This document shows, piece by piece, positions 22,226 through 35,069 of a stretch of 64,000 nt of DNA (positions are counted from its first letter, which is position 1; every line of letters starts with the position of its first letter). Position numbers and translations under genes: made by a program. Source of the DNA: Trichobilharzia regenti (lineage: Eukaryota > Platyhelminthes > Trematoda > Strigeidida > Schistosomatidae); assembly GCA_944472135.2 (NCBI GenBank), contig CALYDD020000426.1, forward strand, positions 62,001-126,000. The letters run 5' to 3'. Under the pieces are notes generated by a model, which was not told the DNA's origin, did no database searches, and was given only the letters and a program-made list of their open reading frames with translations.

Positions 22226-22817
22226 CTTGTTGTTATGGCGTAATTTTGTTAAACTTTTCGTCGTGATTACTTCTGAAGTTGTTTCCAGTCTTCTACATCC
22301 GTGAATGAATTGATTGATGTTGAAGACAGCAGATGGGTCGTATACGCCATGGAGGCTGGGCTACTGCTGAGAATGACATGCACACGGAGATAAGGATTAC
22401 CTGTGGTCCCACACGCCGGGAAGCGAGAGTGTAGACGACTGAGGCTCGCATACGTCACCGTTACTAGAACTGAGGCAGAATGAGTGACAAGCGATTGCAA
22501 TGGTAATTGATAGTGAATAAAAAAGAGGATGTGCGTAGAGTATCGTGAGGTGCTCCTATGGTCACACTGCATTCTGCAAGAGTCATTCTAGCGAGTGGCG
22601 GTTGTGTTGCAAGATGTCAAGAGGATACCTTCATCTGGAGGCGCAGGTCGTCAGCGATGTGTGAGATTGTGCTGTGGGTATGCTTGTGGTGTGTTGGCTT
22701 TTCTGTTTGTTTTCCATTTCAGCTCTGTCCGTGTGACCCAGGTTCTCGCAATGGCATCTAAGTCAACGTGCATTGGTCGTGGTGGAAAAAAGTGATGGAT
22801 CCTTTTTTGCCGGGGAG

Positions 22818-24531
22818 TGTCAATGGAGTTGAAGATTGAACGGTGAATTCATTTTTGTTTGCTCAAAATCAACTTCCCCAATTTTCGCGGAGGCATCAAT
22901 ACGACAGTCATCGTCTCATCGGTCGCTGTTCAGAAAGAAGTCAGTAGCAAACCATCAGAAGTAATCTTATGATTTATTATTGTAATATTTGTTAATAGAC
23001 CTTGGTTCAATTACTATTTTTATATGTTGGTGTAATAATAAAGAATTCTCAAGCGGCCAATCGGTGTTTTGGTTTTTTCGTCCGTTATAACTAAGCGTTT
23101 CTGAAAACTTCAAGGAACAGCGTGGGCCCGAGCGTAGCAAGAGCTGGGCATTAACGGTTTATGAGACGTGGCTGACACATGCGGTGGCAGAAGGTATGGA
23201 TAGTCGCATGACTGTCAGTGTAAATGATCAGCGTGTAGCCCACCTATCAACAGATGCGAATGCTTAACTGGAGCTAATAACAAAATACAGCAGTGACGGT
23301 AATCTTGCAGTTAGACTACCTTCTAAATGTCGAACAATAACAGCTTCTGATGCACCGCTAAGTTCATCAACTTGTGTCACTCAGCCATCTTCGGTGTTGT
23401 CACACATGATGAAAAGGACGTCCGTGAACTCACGTGTCTTATGCTATGACCATTCTAGTATAAATCCGTTTGAAAGGAGGAGTGTCAATGGCCAGAATAA
23501 TGAGGACAAGCCAACTGCGTATGAGAGTGTAACTGTTAAACTCACTCGCACGAATAAAGGCATTTCTAGTTTCAAGTCACTATTTGAATGCTATTGTCTT
23601 TGGTGTAAATTACTCTGTGCCTACGCTTGGTTGACCAGATACGTCGTGTGTTTGTTCGTCATCTATATTTTACGATACAATGATATGAGCGTGTTACCGT
23701 TCAGATTTGAGGATATAGCTGATAGAGGAAAGTCAGCAAATGAACTCTTCGACGATTTTCCAACCTAGAGCGTCAACCTGAGAGGGGTTGTAGGCGTACT
23801 GGTGTAAGTCCTGCAATTCTTCAGAGGAATTCCATCGAGACACTATCCGCGAGATTATTTGTAATGTTTGTATATACGTGTCGTGTGTCATATCAATTGG
23901 TGTTTTTGGATCCATTGTGTTTAGTCGTTGTTTTCGCACCTTGTTGTTATGGCGTAATTTTGTTAAACTTTTCGTCGTGATTACTTCTGAAGTTGTTTCC
24001 AGTCTTCTACATCCGTGAATGAATTGATTGATGTTGAAGACAGCAGATGGGTCGTATACGCCATGGAGGCTGGGCTACTGCTGAGAATGACATGCACACG
24101 GAGATAAGGATTACCTGTGGTCCCACACGCCGGGAAGCGAGAGTGTAGACGACTGAGGCTCGCATACGTCACCGTTACTAGAACTGAGGCAGAATGAGTG
24201 ACAAGCGATTGCAATGGTAATTGATAGTGAATAAAAAAGAGGATGTGCGTAGAGTATCGTGAGGTGCTCCTATGGTCACACTGCATTCTGCAAGAGTCAT
24301 TCTAGCGAGTGGCGGTTGTGTTGCAAGATGTCAAGAGGATACCTTCATCTGGAGGCGCAGGTCGTCAGCGATGTGTGAGATTGTGCTGTGGGTATGCTTG
24401 TGGTGTGTTGGCTTTTCTGTTTGTTTTCCATTTCAGCTCTGTCCGTGTGACCCAGGTTCTCGCAATGGCATCTAAGTCAACGTGCATTGGTCGTGGTGGA
24501 AAAAAGTGATGGATCCTTTTTTGCCGGGGAG
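22818..24531 (+). repeat. Array unit 3
   Basis: LTR 22818-23177 followed by internal region; no difference from unit 2 seen. Confidence 0.9.
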
Positions 24532-26245
24532 TGTCAATGGAGTTGAAGATTGAACGGTGAATTCATTTTTGTTTGCTCAAAATCAACTTCCCCAATTTTC
24601 GCGGAGGCATCAATACGACAGTCATCGTCTCATCGGTCGCTGTTCAGAAAGAAGTCAGTAGCAAACCATCAGAAGTAATCTTATGATTTATTATTGTAAT
24701 ATTTGTTAATAGACCTTGGTTCAATTACTATTTTTATATGTTGGTGTAATAATAAAGAATTCTCAAGCGGCCAATCGGTGTTTTGGTTTTTTCGTCCGTT
24801 ATAACTAAGCGTTTCTGAAAACTTCAAGGAACAGCGTGGGCCCGAGCGTAGCAAGAGCTGGGCATTAACGGTTTATGAGACGTGGCTGACACATGCGGTG
24901 GCAGAAGGTATGGATAGTCGCATGACTGTCAGTGTAAATGATCAGCGTGTAGCCCACCTATCAACAGATGCGAATGCTTAACTGGAGCTAATAACAAAAT
25001 ACAGCAGTGACGGTAATCTTGCAGTTAGACTACCTTCTAAATGTCGAACAATAACAGCTTCTGATGCACCGCTAAGTTCATCAACTTGTGTCACTCAGCC
25101 ATCTTCGGTGTTGTCACACATGATGAAAAGGACGTCCGTGAACTCACGTGTCTTATGCTATGACCATTCTAGTATAAATCCGTTTGAAAGGAGGAGTGTC
25201 AATGGCCAGAATAATGAGGACAAGCCAACTGCGTATGAGAGTGTAACTGTTAAACTCACTCGCACGAATAAAGGCATTTCTAGTTTCAAGTCACTATTTG
25301 AATGCTATTGTCTTTGGTGTAAATTACTCTGTGCCTACGCTTGGTTGACCAGATACGTCGTGTGTTTGTTCGTCATCTATATTTTACGATACAATGATAT
25401 GAGCGTGTTACCGTTCAGATTTGAGGATATAGCTGATAGAGGAAAGTCAGCAAATGAACTCTTCGACGATTTTCCAACCTAGAGCGTCAACCTGAGAGGG
25501 GTTGTAGGCGTACTGGTGTAAGTCCTGCAATTCTTCAGAGGAATTCCATCGAGACACTATCCGCGAGATTATTTGTAATGTTTGTATATACGTGTCGTGT
25601 GTCATATCAATTGGTGTTTTTGGATCCATTGTGTTTAGTCGTTGTTTTCGCACCTTGTTGTTATGGCGTAATTTTGTTAAACTTTTCGTCGTGATTACTT
25701 CTGAAGTTGTTTCCAGTCTTCTACATCCGTGAATGAATTGATTGATGTTGAAGACAGCAGATGGGTCGTATACGCCATGGAGGCTGGGCTACTGCTGAGA
25801 ATGACATGCACACGGAGATAAGGATTACCTGTGGTCCCACACGCCGGGAAGCGAGAGTGTAGACGACTGAGGCTCGCATACGTCACCGTTACTAGAACTG
25901 AGGCAGAATGAGTGACAAGCGATTGCAATGGTAATTGATAGTGAATAAAAAAGAGGATGTGCGTAGAGTATCGTGAGGTGCTCCTATGGTCACACTGCAT
26001 TCTGCAAGAGTCATTCTAGCGAGTGGCGGTTGTGTTGCAAGATGTCAAGAGGATACCTTCATCTGGAGGCGCAGGTCGTCAGCGATGTGTGAGATTGTGC
26101 TGTGGGTATGCTTGTGGTGTGTTGGCTTTTCTGTTTGTTTTCCATTTCAGCTCTGTCCGTGTGACCCAGGTTCTCGCAATGGCATCTAAGTCAACGTGCA
26201 TTGGTCGTGGTGGAAAAAAGTGATGGATCCTTTTTTGCCGGGGAG
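24532..26245 (+). repeat. Array unit 4
   Basis: LTR 24532-24891 followed by internal region; no difference from unit 2 seen. Confidence 0.9.
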
Positions 26246-27959
26246 TGTCAATGGAGTTGAAGATTGAACGGTGAATTCATTTTTGTTTGCTCAAAATCAA
26301 CTTCCCCAATTTTCGCGGAGGCATCAATACGACAGTCATCGTCTCATCGGTCGCTGTTCAGAAAGAAGTCAGTAGCAAACCATCAGAAGTAATCTTATGA
26401 TTTATTATTGTAATATTTGTTAATAGACCTTGGTTCAATTACTATTTTTATATGTTGGTGTAATAATAAAGAATTCTCAAGCGGCCAATCGGTGTTTTGG
26501 TTTTTTCGTCCGTTATAACTAAGCGTTTCTGAAAACTTCAAGGAACAGCGTGGGCCCGAGCGTAGCAAGAGCTGGGCATTAACGGTTTATGAGACGTGGC
26601 TGACACATGCGGTGGCAGAAGGTATGGATAGTCGCATGACTGTCAGTGTAAATGATCAGCGTGTAGCCCACCTATCAACAGATGCGAATGCTTAACTGGA
26701 GCTAATAACAAAATACAGCAGTGACGGTAATCTTGCAGTTAGACTACCTTCTAAATGTCGAACAATAACAGCTTCTGATGCACCGCTAAGTTCATCAACT
26801 TGTGTCACTCAGCCATCTTCGGTGTTGTCACACATGATGAAAAGGACGTCCGTGAACTCACGTGTCTTATGCTATGACCATTCTAGTATAAATCCGTTTG
26901 AAAGGAGGAGTGTCAATGGCCAGAATAATGAGGACAAGCCAACTGCGTATGAGAGTGTAACTGTTAAACTCACTCGCACGAATAAAGGCATTTCTAGTTT
27001 CAAGTCACTATTTGAATGCTATTGTCTTTGGTGTAAATTACTCTGTGCCTACGCTTGGTTGACCAGATACGTCGTGTGTTTGTTCGTCATCTATATTTTA
27101 CGATACAATGATATGAGCGTGTTACCGTTCAGATTTGAGGATATAGCTGATAGAGGAAAGTCAGCAAATGAACTCTTCGACGATTTTCCAACCTAGAGCG
27201 TCAACCTGAGAGGGGTTGTAGGCGTACTGGTGTAAGTCCTGCAATTCTTCAGAGGAATTCCATCGAGACACTATCCGCGAGATTATTTGTAATGTTTGTA
27301 TATACGTGTCGTGTGTCATATCAATTGGTGTTTTTGGATCCATTGTGTTTAGTCGTTGTTTTCGCACCTTGTTGTTATGGCGTAATTTTGTTAAACTTTT
27401 CGTCGTGATTACTTCTGAAGTTGTTTCCAGTCTTCTACATCCGTGAATGAATTGATTGATGTTGAAGACAGCAGATGGGTCGTATACGCCATGGAGGCTG
27501 GGCTACTGCTGAGAATGACATGCACACGGAGATAAGGATTACCTGTGGTCCCACACGCCGGGAAGCGAGAGTGTAGACGACTGAGGCTCGCATACGTCAC
27601 CGTTACTAGAACTGAGGCAGAATGAGTGACAAGCGATTGCAATGGTAATTGATAGTGAATAAAAAAGAGGATGTGCGTAGAGTATCGTGAGGTGCTCCTA
27701 TGGTCACACTGCATTCTGCAAGAGTCATTCTAGCGAGTGGCGGTTGTGTTGCAAGATGTCAAGAGGATACCTTCATCTGGAGGCGCAGGTCGTCAGCGAT
27801 GTGTGAGATTGTGCTGTGGGTATGCTTGTGGTGTGTTGGCTTTTCTGTTTGTTTTCCATTTCAGCTCTGTCCGTGTGACCCAGGTTCTCGCAATGGCATC
27901 TAAGTCAACGTGCATTGGTCGTGGTGGAAAAAAGTGATGGATCCTTTTTTGCCGGGGAG
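26246..27959 (+). repeat. Array unit 5
   Basis: LTR 26246-26605 followed by internal region; no difference from unit 2 seen. Confidence 0.9.
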
Positions 27960-29673
27960 TGTCAATGGAGTTGAAGATTGAACGGTGAATTCATTTTTGT
28001 TTGCTCAAAATCAACTTCCCCAATTTTCGCGGAGGCATCAATACGACAGTCATCGTCTCATCGGTCGCTGTTCAGAAAGAAGTCAGTAGCAAACCATCAG
28101 AAGTAATCTTATGATTTATTATTGTAATATTTGTTAATAGACCTTGGTTCAATTACTATTTTTATATGTTGGTGTAATAATAAAGAATTCTCAAGCGGCC
28201 AATCGGTGTTTTGGTTTTTTCGTCCGTTATAACTAAGCGTTTCTGAAAACTTCAAGGAACAGCGTGGGCCCGAGCGTAGCAAGAGCTGGGCATTAACGGT
28301 TTATGAGACGTGGCTGACACATGCGGTGGCAGAAGGTATGGATAGTCGCATGACTGTCAGTGTAAATGATCAGCGTGTAGCCCACCTATCAACAGATGCG
28401 AATGCTTAACTGGAGCTAATAACAAAATACAGCAGTGACGGTAATCTTGCAGTTAGACTACCTTCTAAATGTCGAACAATAACAGCTTCTGATGCACCGC
28501 TAAGTTCATCAACTTGTGTCACTCAGCCATCTTCGGTGTTGTCACACATGATGAAAAGGACGTCCGTGAACTCACGTGTCTTATGCTATGACCATTCTAG
28601 TATAAATCCGTTTGAAAGGAGGAGTGTCAATGGCCAGAATAATGAGGACAAGCCAACTGCGTATGAGAGTGTAACTGTTAAACTCACTCGCACGAATAAA
28701 GGCATTTCTAGTTTCAAGTCACTATTTGAATGCTATTGTCTTTGGTGTAAATTACTCTGTGCCTACGCTTGGTTGACCAGATACGTCGTGTGTTTGTTCG
28801 TCATCTATATTTTACGATACAATGATATGAGCGTGTTACCGTTCAGATTTGAGGATATAGCTGATAGAGGAAAGTCAGCAAATGAACTCTTCGACGATTT
28901 TCCAACCTAGAGCGTCAACCTGAGAGGGGTTGTAGGCGTACTGGTGTAAGTCCTGCAATTCTTCAGAGGAATTCCATCGAGACACTATCCGCGAGATTAT
29001 TTGTAATGTTTGTATATACGTGTCGTGTGTCATATCAATTGGTGTTTTTGGATCCATTGTGTTTAGTCGTTGTTTTCGCACCTTGTTGTTATGGCGTAAT
29101 TTTGTTAAACTTTTCGTCGTGATTACTTCTGAAGTTGTTTCCAGTCTTCTACATCCGTGAATGAATTGATTGATGTTGAAGACAGCAGATGGGTCGTATA
29201 CGCCATGGAGGCTGGGCTACTGCTGAGAATGACATGCACACGGAGATAAGGATTACCTGTGGTCCCACACGCCGGGAAGCGAGAGTGTAGACGACTGAGG
29301 CTCGCATACGTCACCGTTACTAGAACTGAGGCAGAATGAGTGACAAGCGATTGCAATGGTAATTGATAGTGAATAAAAAAGAGGATGTGCGTAGAGTATC
29401 GTGAGGTGCTCCTATGGTCACACTGCATTCTGCAAGAGTCATTCTAGCGAGTGGCGGTTGTGTTGCAAGATGTCAAGAGGATACCTTCATCTGGAGGCGC
29501 AGGTCGTCAGCGATGTGTGAGATTGTGCTGTGGGTATGCTTGTGGTGTGTTGGCTTTTCTGTTTGTTTTCCATTTCAGCTCTGTCCGTGTGACCCAGGTT
29601 CTCGCAATGGCATCTAAGTCAACGTGCATTGGTCGTGGTGGAAAAAAGTGATGGATCCTTTTTTGCCGGGGAG
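27960..29673 (+). repeat. Array unit 6
   Basis: LTR 27960-28319 followed by internal region; no difference from unit 2 seen. Confidence 0.9.
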
Positions 29674-31387
29674 TGTCAATGGAGTTGAAGATTGAACGGT
29701 GAATTCATTTTTGTTTGCTCAAAATCAACTTCCCCAATTTTCGCGGAGGCATCAATACGACAGTCATCGTCTCATCGGTCGCTGTTCAGAAAGAAGTCAG
29801 TAGCAAACCATCAGAAGTAATCTTATGATTTATTATTGTAATATTTGTTAATAGACCTTGGTTCAATTACTATTTTTATATGTTGGTGTAATAATAAAGA
29901 ATTCTCAAGCGGCCAATCGGTGTTTTGGTTTTTTCGTCCGTTATAACTAAGCGTTTCTGAAAACTTCAAGGAACAGCGTGGGCCCGAGCGTAGCAAGAGC
30001 TGGGCATTAACGGTTTATGAGACGTGGCTGACACATGCGGTGGCAGAAGGTATGGATAGTCGCATGACTGTCAGTGTAAATGATCAGCGTGTAGCCCACC
30101 TATCAACAGATGCGAATGCTTAACTGGAGCTAATAACAAAATACAGCAGTGACGGTAATCTTGCAGTTAGACTACCTTCTAAATGTCGAACAATAACAGC
30201 TTCTGATGCACCGCTAAGTTCATCAACTTGTGTCACTCAGCCATCTTCGGTGTTGTCACACATGATGAAAAGGACGTCCGTGAACTCACGTGTCTTATGC
30301 TATGACCATTCTAGTATAAATCCGTTTGAAAGGAGGAGTGTCAATGGCCAGAATAATGAGGACAAGCCAACTGCGTATGAGAGTGTAACTGTTAAACTCA
30401 CTCGCACGAATAAAGGCATTTCTAGTTTCAAGTCACTATTTGAATGCTATTGTCTTTGGTGTAAATTACTCTGTGCCTACGCTTGGTTGACCAGATACGT
30501 CGTGTGTTTGTTCGTCATCTATATTTTACGATACAATGATATGAGCGTGTTACCGTTCAGATTTGAGGATATAGCTGATAGAGGAAAGTCAGCAAATGAA
30601 CTCTTCGACGATTTTCCAACCTAGAGCGTCAACCTGAGAGGGGTTGTAGGCGTACTGGTGTAAGTCCTGCAATTCTTCAGAGGAATTCCATCGAGACACT
30701 ATCCGCGAGATTATTTGTAATGTTTGTATATACGTGTCGTGTGTCATATCAATTGGTGTTTTTGGATCCATTGTGTTTAGTCGTTGTTTTCGCACCTTGT
30801 TGTTATGGCGTAATTTTGTTAAACTTTTCGTCGTGATTACTTCTGAAGTTGTTTCCAGTCTTCTACATCCGTGAATGAATTGATTGATGTTGAAGACAGC
30901 AGATGGGTCGTATACGCCATGGAGGCTGGGCTACTGCTGAGAATGACATGCACACGGAGATAAGGATTACCTGTGGTCCCACACGCCGGGAAGCGAGAGT
31001 GTAGACGACTGAGGCTCGCATACGTCACCGTTACTAGAACTGAGGCAGAATGAGTGACAAGCGATTGCAATGGTAATTGATAGTGAATAAAAAAGAGGAT
31101 GTGCGTAGAGTATCGTGAGGTGCTCCTATGGTCACACTGCATTCTGCAAGAGTCATTCTAGCGAGTGGCGGTTGTGTTGCAAGATGTCAAGAGGATACCT
31201 TCATCTGGAGGCGCAGGTCGTCAGCGATGTGTGAGATTGTGCTGTGGGTATGCTTGTGGTGTGTTGGCTTTTCTGTTTGTTTTCCATTTCAGCTCTGTCC
31301 GTGTGACCCAGGTTCTCGCAATGGCATCTAAGTCAACGTGCATTGGTCGTGGTGGAAAAAAGTGATGGATCCTTTTTTGCCGGGGAG
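29674..31387 (+). repeat. Array unit 7 (last complete unit)
   Basis: LTR 29674-30033 followed by internal region; no difference from unit 2 seen. Confidence 0.9.
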
Positions 31388-31745
31388 TGTCAATGGAGTT
31401 GAAGATTGAACGGTGAATTCATTTTTGTTTGCTCAAAATCAACTTCCCCAATTTTCGCGGAGGCATCAATACGACAGTCATCGTCTCATCGGTCGCTGTT
31501 CAGAAAGAAGTCAGTAGCAAACCATCAGAAGTAATCTTATGATTTATTATTGTAATATTTGTTCACAGACCTTAGTTGTCACAGTGTTTATATGTTGGTG
31601 TTACAATAAAGAATCTCGACTCGTCAATTGTTGTTTTGGTTTTTTCGTCCGTTATTACTATGCGTTTCTGAGAAACTTCAAGGAACATCGTGAGTCCCAG
31701 CGTAGCAGGAGCTGGGCATTGATGGTTTACGAGACATGGCTGACA
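31388..31745 (+). mobile_element. Terminal BEL LTR of the array, differing in its right half
   Basis: The first 170 or so bases match the array LTRs exactly. After ATATTTGTT at about 31,561 the sequence becomes a diverged LTR subtype (many substitutions, still with a polyadenylation signal and ending GGCTGACA). It is best read as the original 3' LTR of the host BEL element. Confidence 0.8.
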
Positions 31746-33269
31746 ACGTTTTTCTCCAAGCCGAATAATACTTACATTCAATACACTTGAATTCAATTAT
31801 TTATTTCGCAAGCATCATCACGAACATCCGCAATCCCTTCAAGCTAAACTAGAGTGGAATACACAGCCTGTCATGCTCGCCACGAAAGTTGCACTGAACC
31901 CAAATGAACTTCCCTCACACCTTTTGTCATACCTCTTCAGTCATTCAAATGCATTTAATCCCAGCTGCTGACTGCCAAATTAATCAAATATTATACATTA
32001 TATTACATATTATTACATTATTATATACGTCTACAGAAACCCCAGCTGTACAGAAGATCGTCTAAAAAATCAGCTAAACTACACTGTGAGTCTTAAGTAT
32101 TAACGGATTTTATTTTAATGTTATGTTATCATAACACTCCGTAGTCGAACTCTTCTGAACCATCTATTATAACTAACTACTGTCTCTTAACTACACTGTG
32201 AGTCTTAAGTATTAACGGAATTTATTTTAATGTTACGCTATTAAAACACTCTGTAGTCGTATTCTTCTGAACTATCTGTTATAACAGACCACTGTCCCTT
32301 TTTATGCAGATATATACATAACTATGTAGCTTTATATATTTTTCTCCTTTGTAACATTTCATATCGCCTCTTTGTTGCTATGCTTATAACTAAAATCTTG
32401 TAAGTAGACTGTAAATCTCTGATTCCTTTACTTTTTTTGTTGTACGTAAATATTTTTCAAAATGCTGTTAGTGAGGATGCATACAAAATGGCTGACTAAG
32501 AGAAGTCGTTCATACCATGAGTATCGTTGAGTTAGCTTGTGAATGGAAAAACTGTACAAATTACACCAAGAAATAAAAAAGACTTTTTCAAAAAACGGAG
32601 TATTTCGCCAGGGCCTAGCAGATTCAAAGGTGGGAGGGTGGTGACTGCTATTCAGCGGAGATGATGGTGGGGAATTAAGCAAACCACCCCTGTCTGTGTG
32701 AATGTACTCTACTGTTAAGGCTCCTGAGGATGAATTAATTCAAAAAATAATAATAATAAATAAAATAAAAAATAAAAGCTGCCTGTATGTCACAGCTTGT
32801 GTACAAACTCTTGAAAAATGGCTCATGGTACGATTTCTCTACTTCAGGAGGACATCTAACTGTATAAATCAGAACAACAGCATAAATCAGTATTACTATA
32901 CTTCCTCTTTTCTTCTAAATAACTTATGTACTTTGACATTTGGATTTCACTTCTTCAGTTTCTATTCCCAACATTACCCTATATAAGAGTGAAAACCATC
33001 ATTCGTTTCGCCCTAATTTTTACTTTTTTATTATTATCCTATACTTTAGTTGTTGTTTACTACTACAAACTTAAACTAACCGTTAGTATGTAACACTATA
33101 AAACTCAATGACTAGAAATTCCTAGTAATAAAAAAGGAGAATAAACCCTGCGGTTATCGCATATTGTTTGCTTAAATTATTATTATCTTCTGGCTGCCTC
33201 TGTCTCCTTCTGTTTTCTTCACTTCTCGAAGGTATTCCATTGAAGCACTGCAAATGAAGAGTAATGCGC
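31746..33269. other. Non-coding DNA, possibly an old LINE 3' UTR
   Basis: No ORF is credible. A roughly 112-bp segment is duplicated in tandem (32077-32188 and 32189-32300). Around 32,590-32,690 a G-rich stretch (GGGAGGGTGG) weakly resembles the LINE-C 3' UTR at 46,130, and an (AAT)n/A-rich tract at 32,743-32,777 could be its tail, so a worn plus-strand LINE 3' end is possible. Confidence 0.35.
32077..32300 (+). repeat. Two-copy tandem repeat, about 112 bp
   Basis: Both copies start AACTACACTGTGAGTCTTAA and differ at about ten positions. Confidence 0.7.
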
Positions 33270-33636
33270 CGTCGGTCACGTCTCGTAAACCATCAATGCC
33301 CCGCTCTTGCTACGCTGGGACTCACGCTGTTCCTTGAAGTTTCTCAGAAACGCATAGTAATAACGGACGCAAAACCAGAACACGGATTGGTTACTCGAGA
33401 ATCCTTTATTGTAACATCAACACATATCCAACTTTAAAGTTAGGCTTTCACTCAGGTCTATGAATAAATATTACAATAACAAATCACAATATTAATTCAC
33501 ACGATGTTTCACTCTTCTTTCTGAACAGCGACCGATGAGACGATGACTGTCGTATTGATGCCTCCGCGAAAATTGGGGAAGTTGATTTTGAGCAAACAAA
33601 AATGAATTCACCGTTCAATCTTCAACTCCATTGACA
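33270..33636 (-). mobile_element. BEL/Pao 3' LTR, minus strand
   Basis: The inner end TGTCAATGGAG is at 33636. The outer end is diverged (CGTCGGTCACG at 33270 where others have TGTCAGCCACG). The left half of the LTR (in element sense) matches the array LTRs; the rest is a different subtype. Confidence 0.8.
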
Positions 33637-34975
33637 CTCCCCGGCAAAAAAGGATCCATCACTTTTTTCCACCACGACCAATGCACGTTGACTTAGATGC
33701 CATTGCGAGAACCTGGGTCACACGGACAGAGCTGAAATGGAAAACAAACAGAAAAGCCAACACACCACAAGCATACCCACAGCACAATCTCACACATCGC
33801 TGACGACCTGCGCCTCCAGATGAAGGTATCCTCTTGACATCTTGCAACACAACCGCCACTCGCTAGAATGACTCTTGCAGAATGCAGTGTGACCATAGGA
33901 GCACCTCACGATACTCTACGCACATCCTCTTTTTTATTCACTATCAATTACCATTGCAATCGCTTGTCACTCATTCTGCCTCAGTTCTAGTAACGGTGAC
34001 GTATGCGAGCCTCAGTCGTCTACACTCTCGCTTCCCGGCGTGTGGGACCACAGGTAATCCTTATCTCCGTGTGCATGTCATTCTCAGCAGTAGCCCAGCC
34101 TCCATGGCGTATACGACCCATCTGCTGTCTTCAACATCAATCAATTCATTCACGGATGTAGAAGACTGGAAACAACTTCAGAAGTAATCACGACGAAAAG
34201 TTTAACAAAATTACGCCATAACAACAAGGTGCGAAAACAACGACTAAACACAATGGATCCAAAAACACCAATTGATATGACACACGACACGTATATACAA
34301 ACATTACAAATAATCTCGCGGATAGTGTCTCGATGGAATTCCTCTGAAGAATTGCAGGACTTACACCAGTACGCCTACAACCCCTCTCAGGTTGACGCTC
34401 TAGGTTGGAAAATCGTCGAAGAGTTCATTTGCTGACTTTCCTCTATCAGCTATATCCTCAAATCTGAACGGTAACACGCTCATATCATTGTATCGTAAAA
34501 TATAGATGACGAACAAACACACGACGTATCTGGTCAACCAAGCGTAGGCACAGAGTAATTTACACCAAAGACAATAGCATTCAAATAGTGACTTGAAACG
34601 TGAAATGCCTTTATTCATCCAAGTCAATTTAACAATTACTCTCTCGTTTACACTTGGTTTATCCTCAATAAACTGAGCAATATCTTCGGCTTTTCAAATG
34701 CACCAATACTATCATAGTCATTGCACAAGATACTTGAGTTGATGGGCGTCTGTTTCATTGTGGATGACAACACCAACGACGACTGATTGATACCAGTTAA
34801 TGAACTTAGCGGTGGATCAGAAGCTGTTGTTGTTCGCCTTTCAGAAAGTTGTCTAACTGCAAGATTTCTACCAATTCCATCTTTTACTGTCAGCTCCGGT
34901 TTAGCACTAGCATCTGATGATAGGTGGGCTACACGCTGATCAATTACACTGACGGCTTGGCAAGTATGCATGCTA
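33637..34975 (-). pseudogene. BEL/Pao 3' internal region, minus strand
   Basis: In element sense it runs from a gag C-terminal remnant near 34,975 to CCGGGGAG next to the LTR. From 33,640 to about 34,589 it matches the array unit nearly base for base; beyond that it becomes a diverged subtype (open stretches 34627-34400 and 34971-34648), so it looks recombinant. The CACACGGAGATAAGG site occupied by a LINE in unit 1 is empty here. The 5' side is replaced by LINE-E. Confidence 0.65.
34229..34435 (+). CDS. Antisense 68-codon ORF in a hyperconserved BEL segment
   Basis: The ORF starts MRKQRLNTMDPKTP; a second ATG at codon 9 is also possible. It ends WKIVEEFIC with a TGA. It contains an amphipathic stretch TYIQTLQIISRIVSRWNSSEELQDL that would form helices, here named by its ends only. 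It lies opposite the end of the sense BEL ORF. The surrounding 254 bp (34218-34471) are identical by eye to 63207-63460 although flanking sequence differs at roughly 7-15 percent of positions. I recognise no family. It could be a real small protein, a captured host exon, or a by-product of gene conversion. Confidence 0.4.
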   Translation: MRKQRLNTMDPKTPIDMTHDTYIQTLQIISRIVSRWNSSEELQDLHQYAYNPSQVDALGWKIVEEFIC

Positions 34976-35069
34976 TTTTAACTGGCGGTACGTTCGAAAT
35001 TGGTGACATTTTCGCACGAGTTTGCTCTGAAATTTATTTACTGCTTATTGTCTTATAATTCTTGAAATT

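Larger units (their letters stand above)
21104..22817 (+). repeat. Array unit 2
   Basis: The LTR spans 21104-21463 with AATAAA at 21323-21328. The internal part begins CATGCGGTGG, the same host sequence that follows the nested LTR in unit 1. There is no LINE insertion. Confidence 0.9.
16253..31745 (+). repeat. Tandem array of 1,714-bp units (LTR plus BEL 3' internal region)
   Basis: LTR starts fall at 16253, 21104, 22818, 24532, 26246, 27960, 29674 and 31388. Apart from the first interval, which holds a LINE insertion, each spacing is exactly 1,714 bp. Each unit is a 360-bp LTR, gag C-terminal remnant, a 124-codon ORF, an antisense ORF and a 3' region ending in CCGGGGAG just before the next LTR. 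By eye units 2-7 are identical; unit 1 differs by one visible base. The array ends in an LTR whose right half is of a different subtype. Confidence 0.95.

Noticed and set aside
16253..31745. CRISPR-like or satellite origin for the regular repeats
   Set aside because: Units are 1.7 kb, begin with an LTR and have no spacers; the structure follows retrotransposon landmarks.
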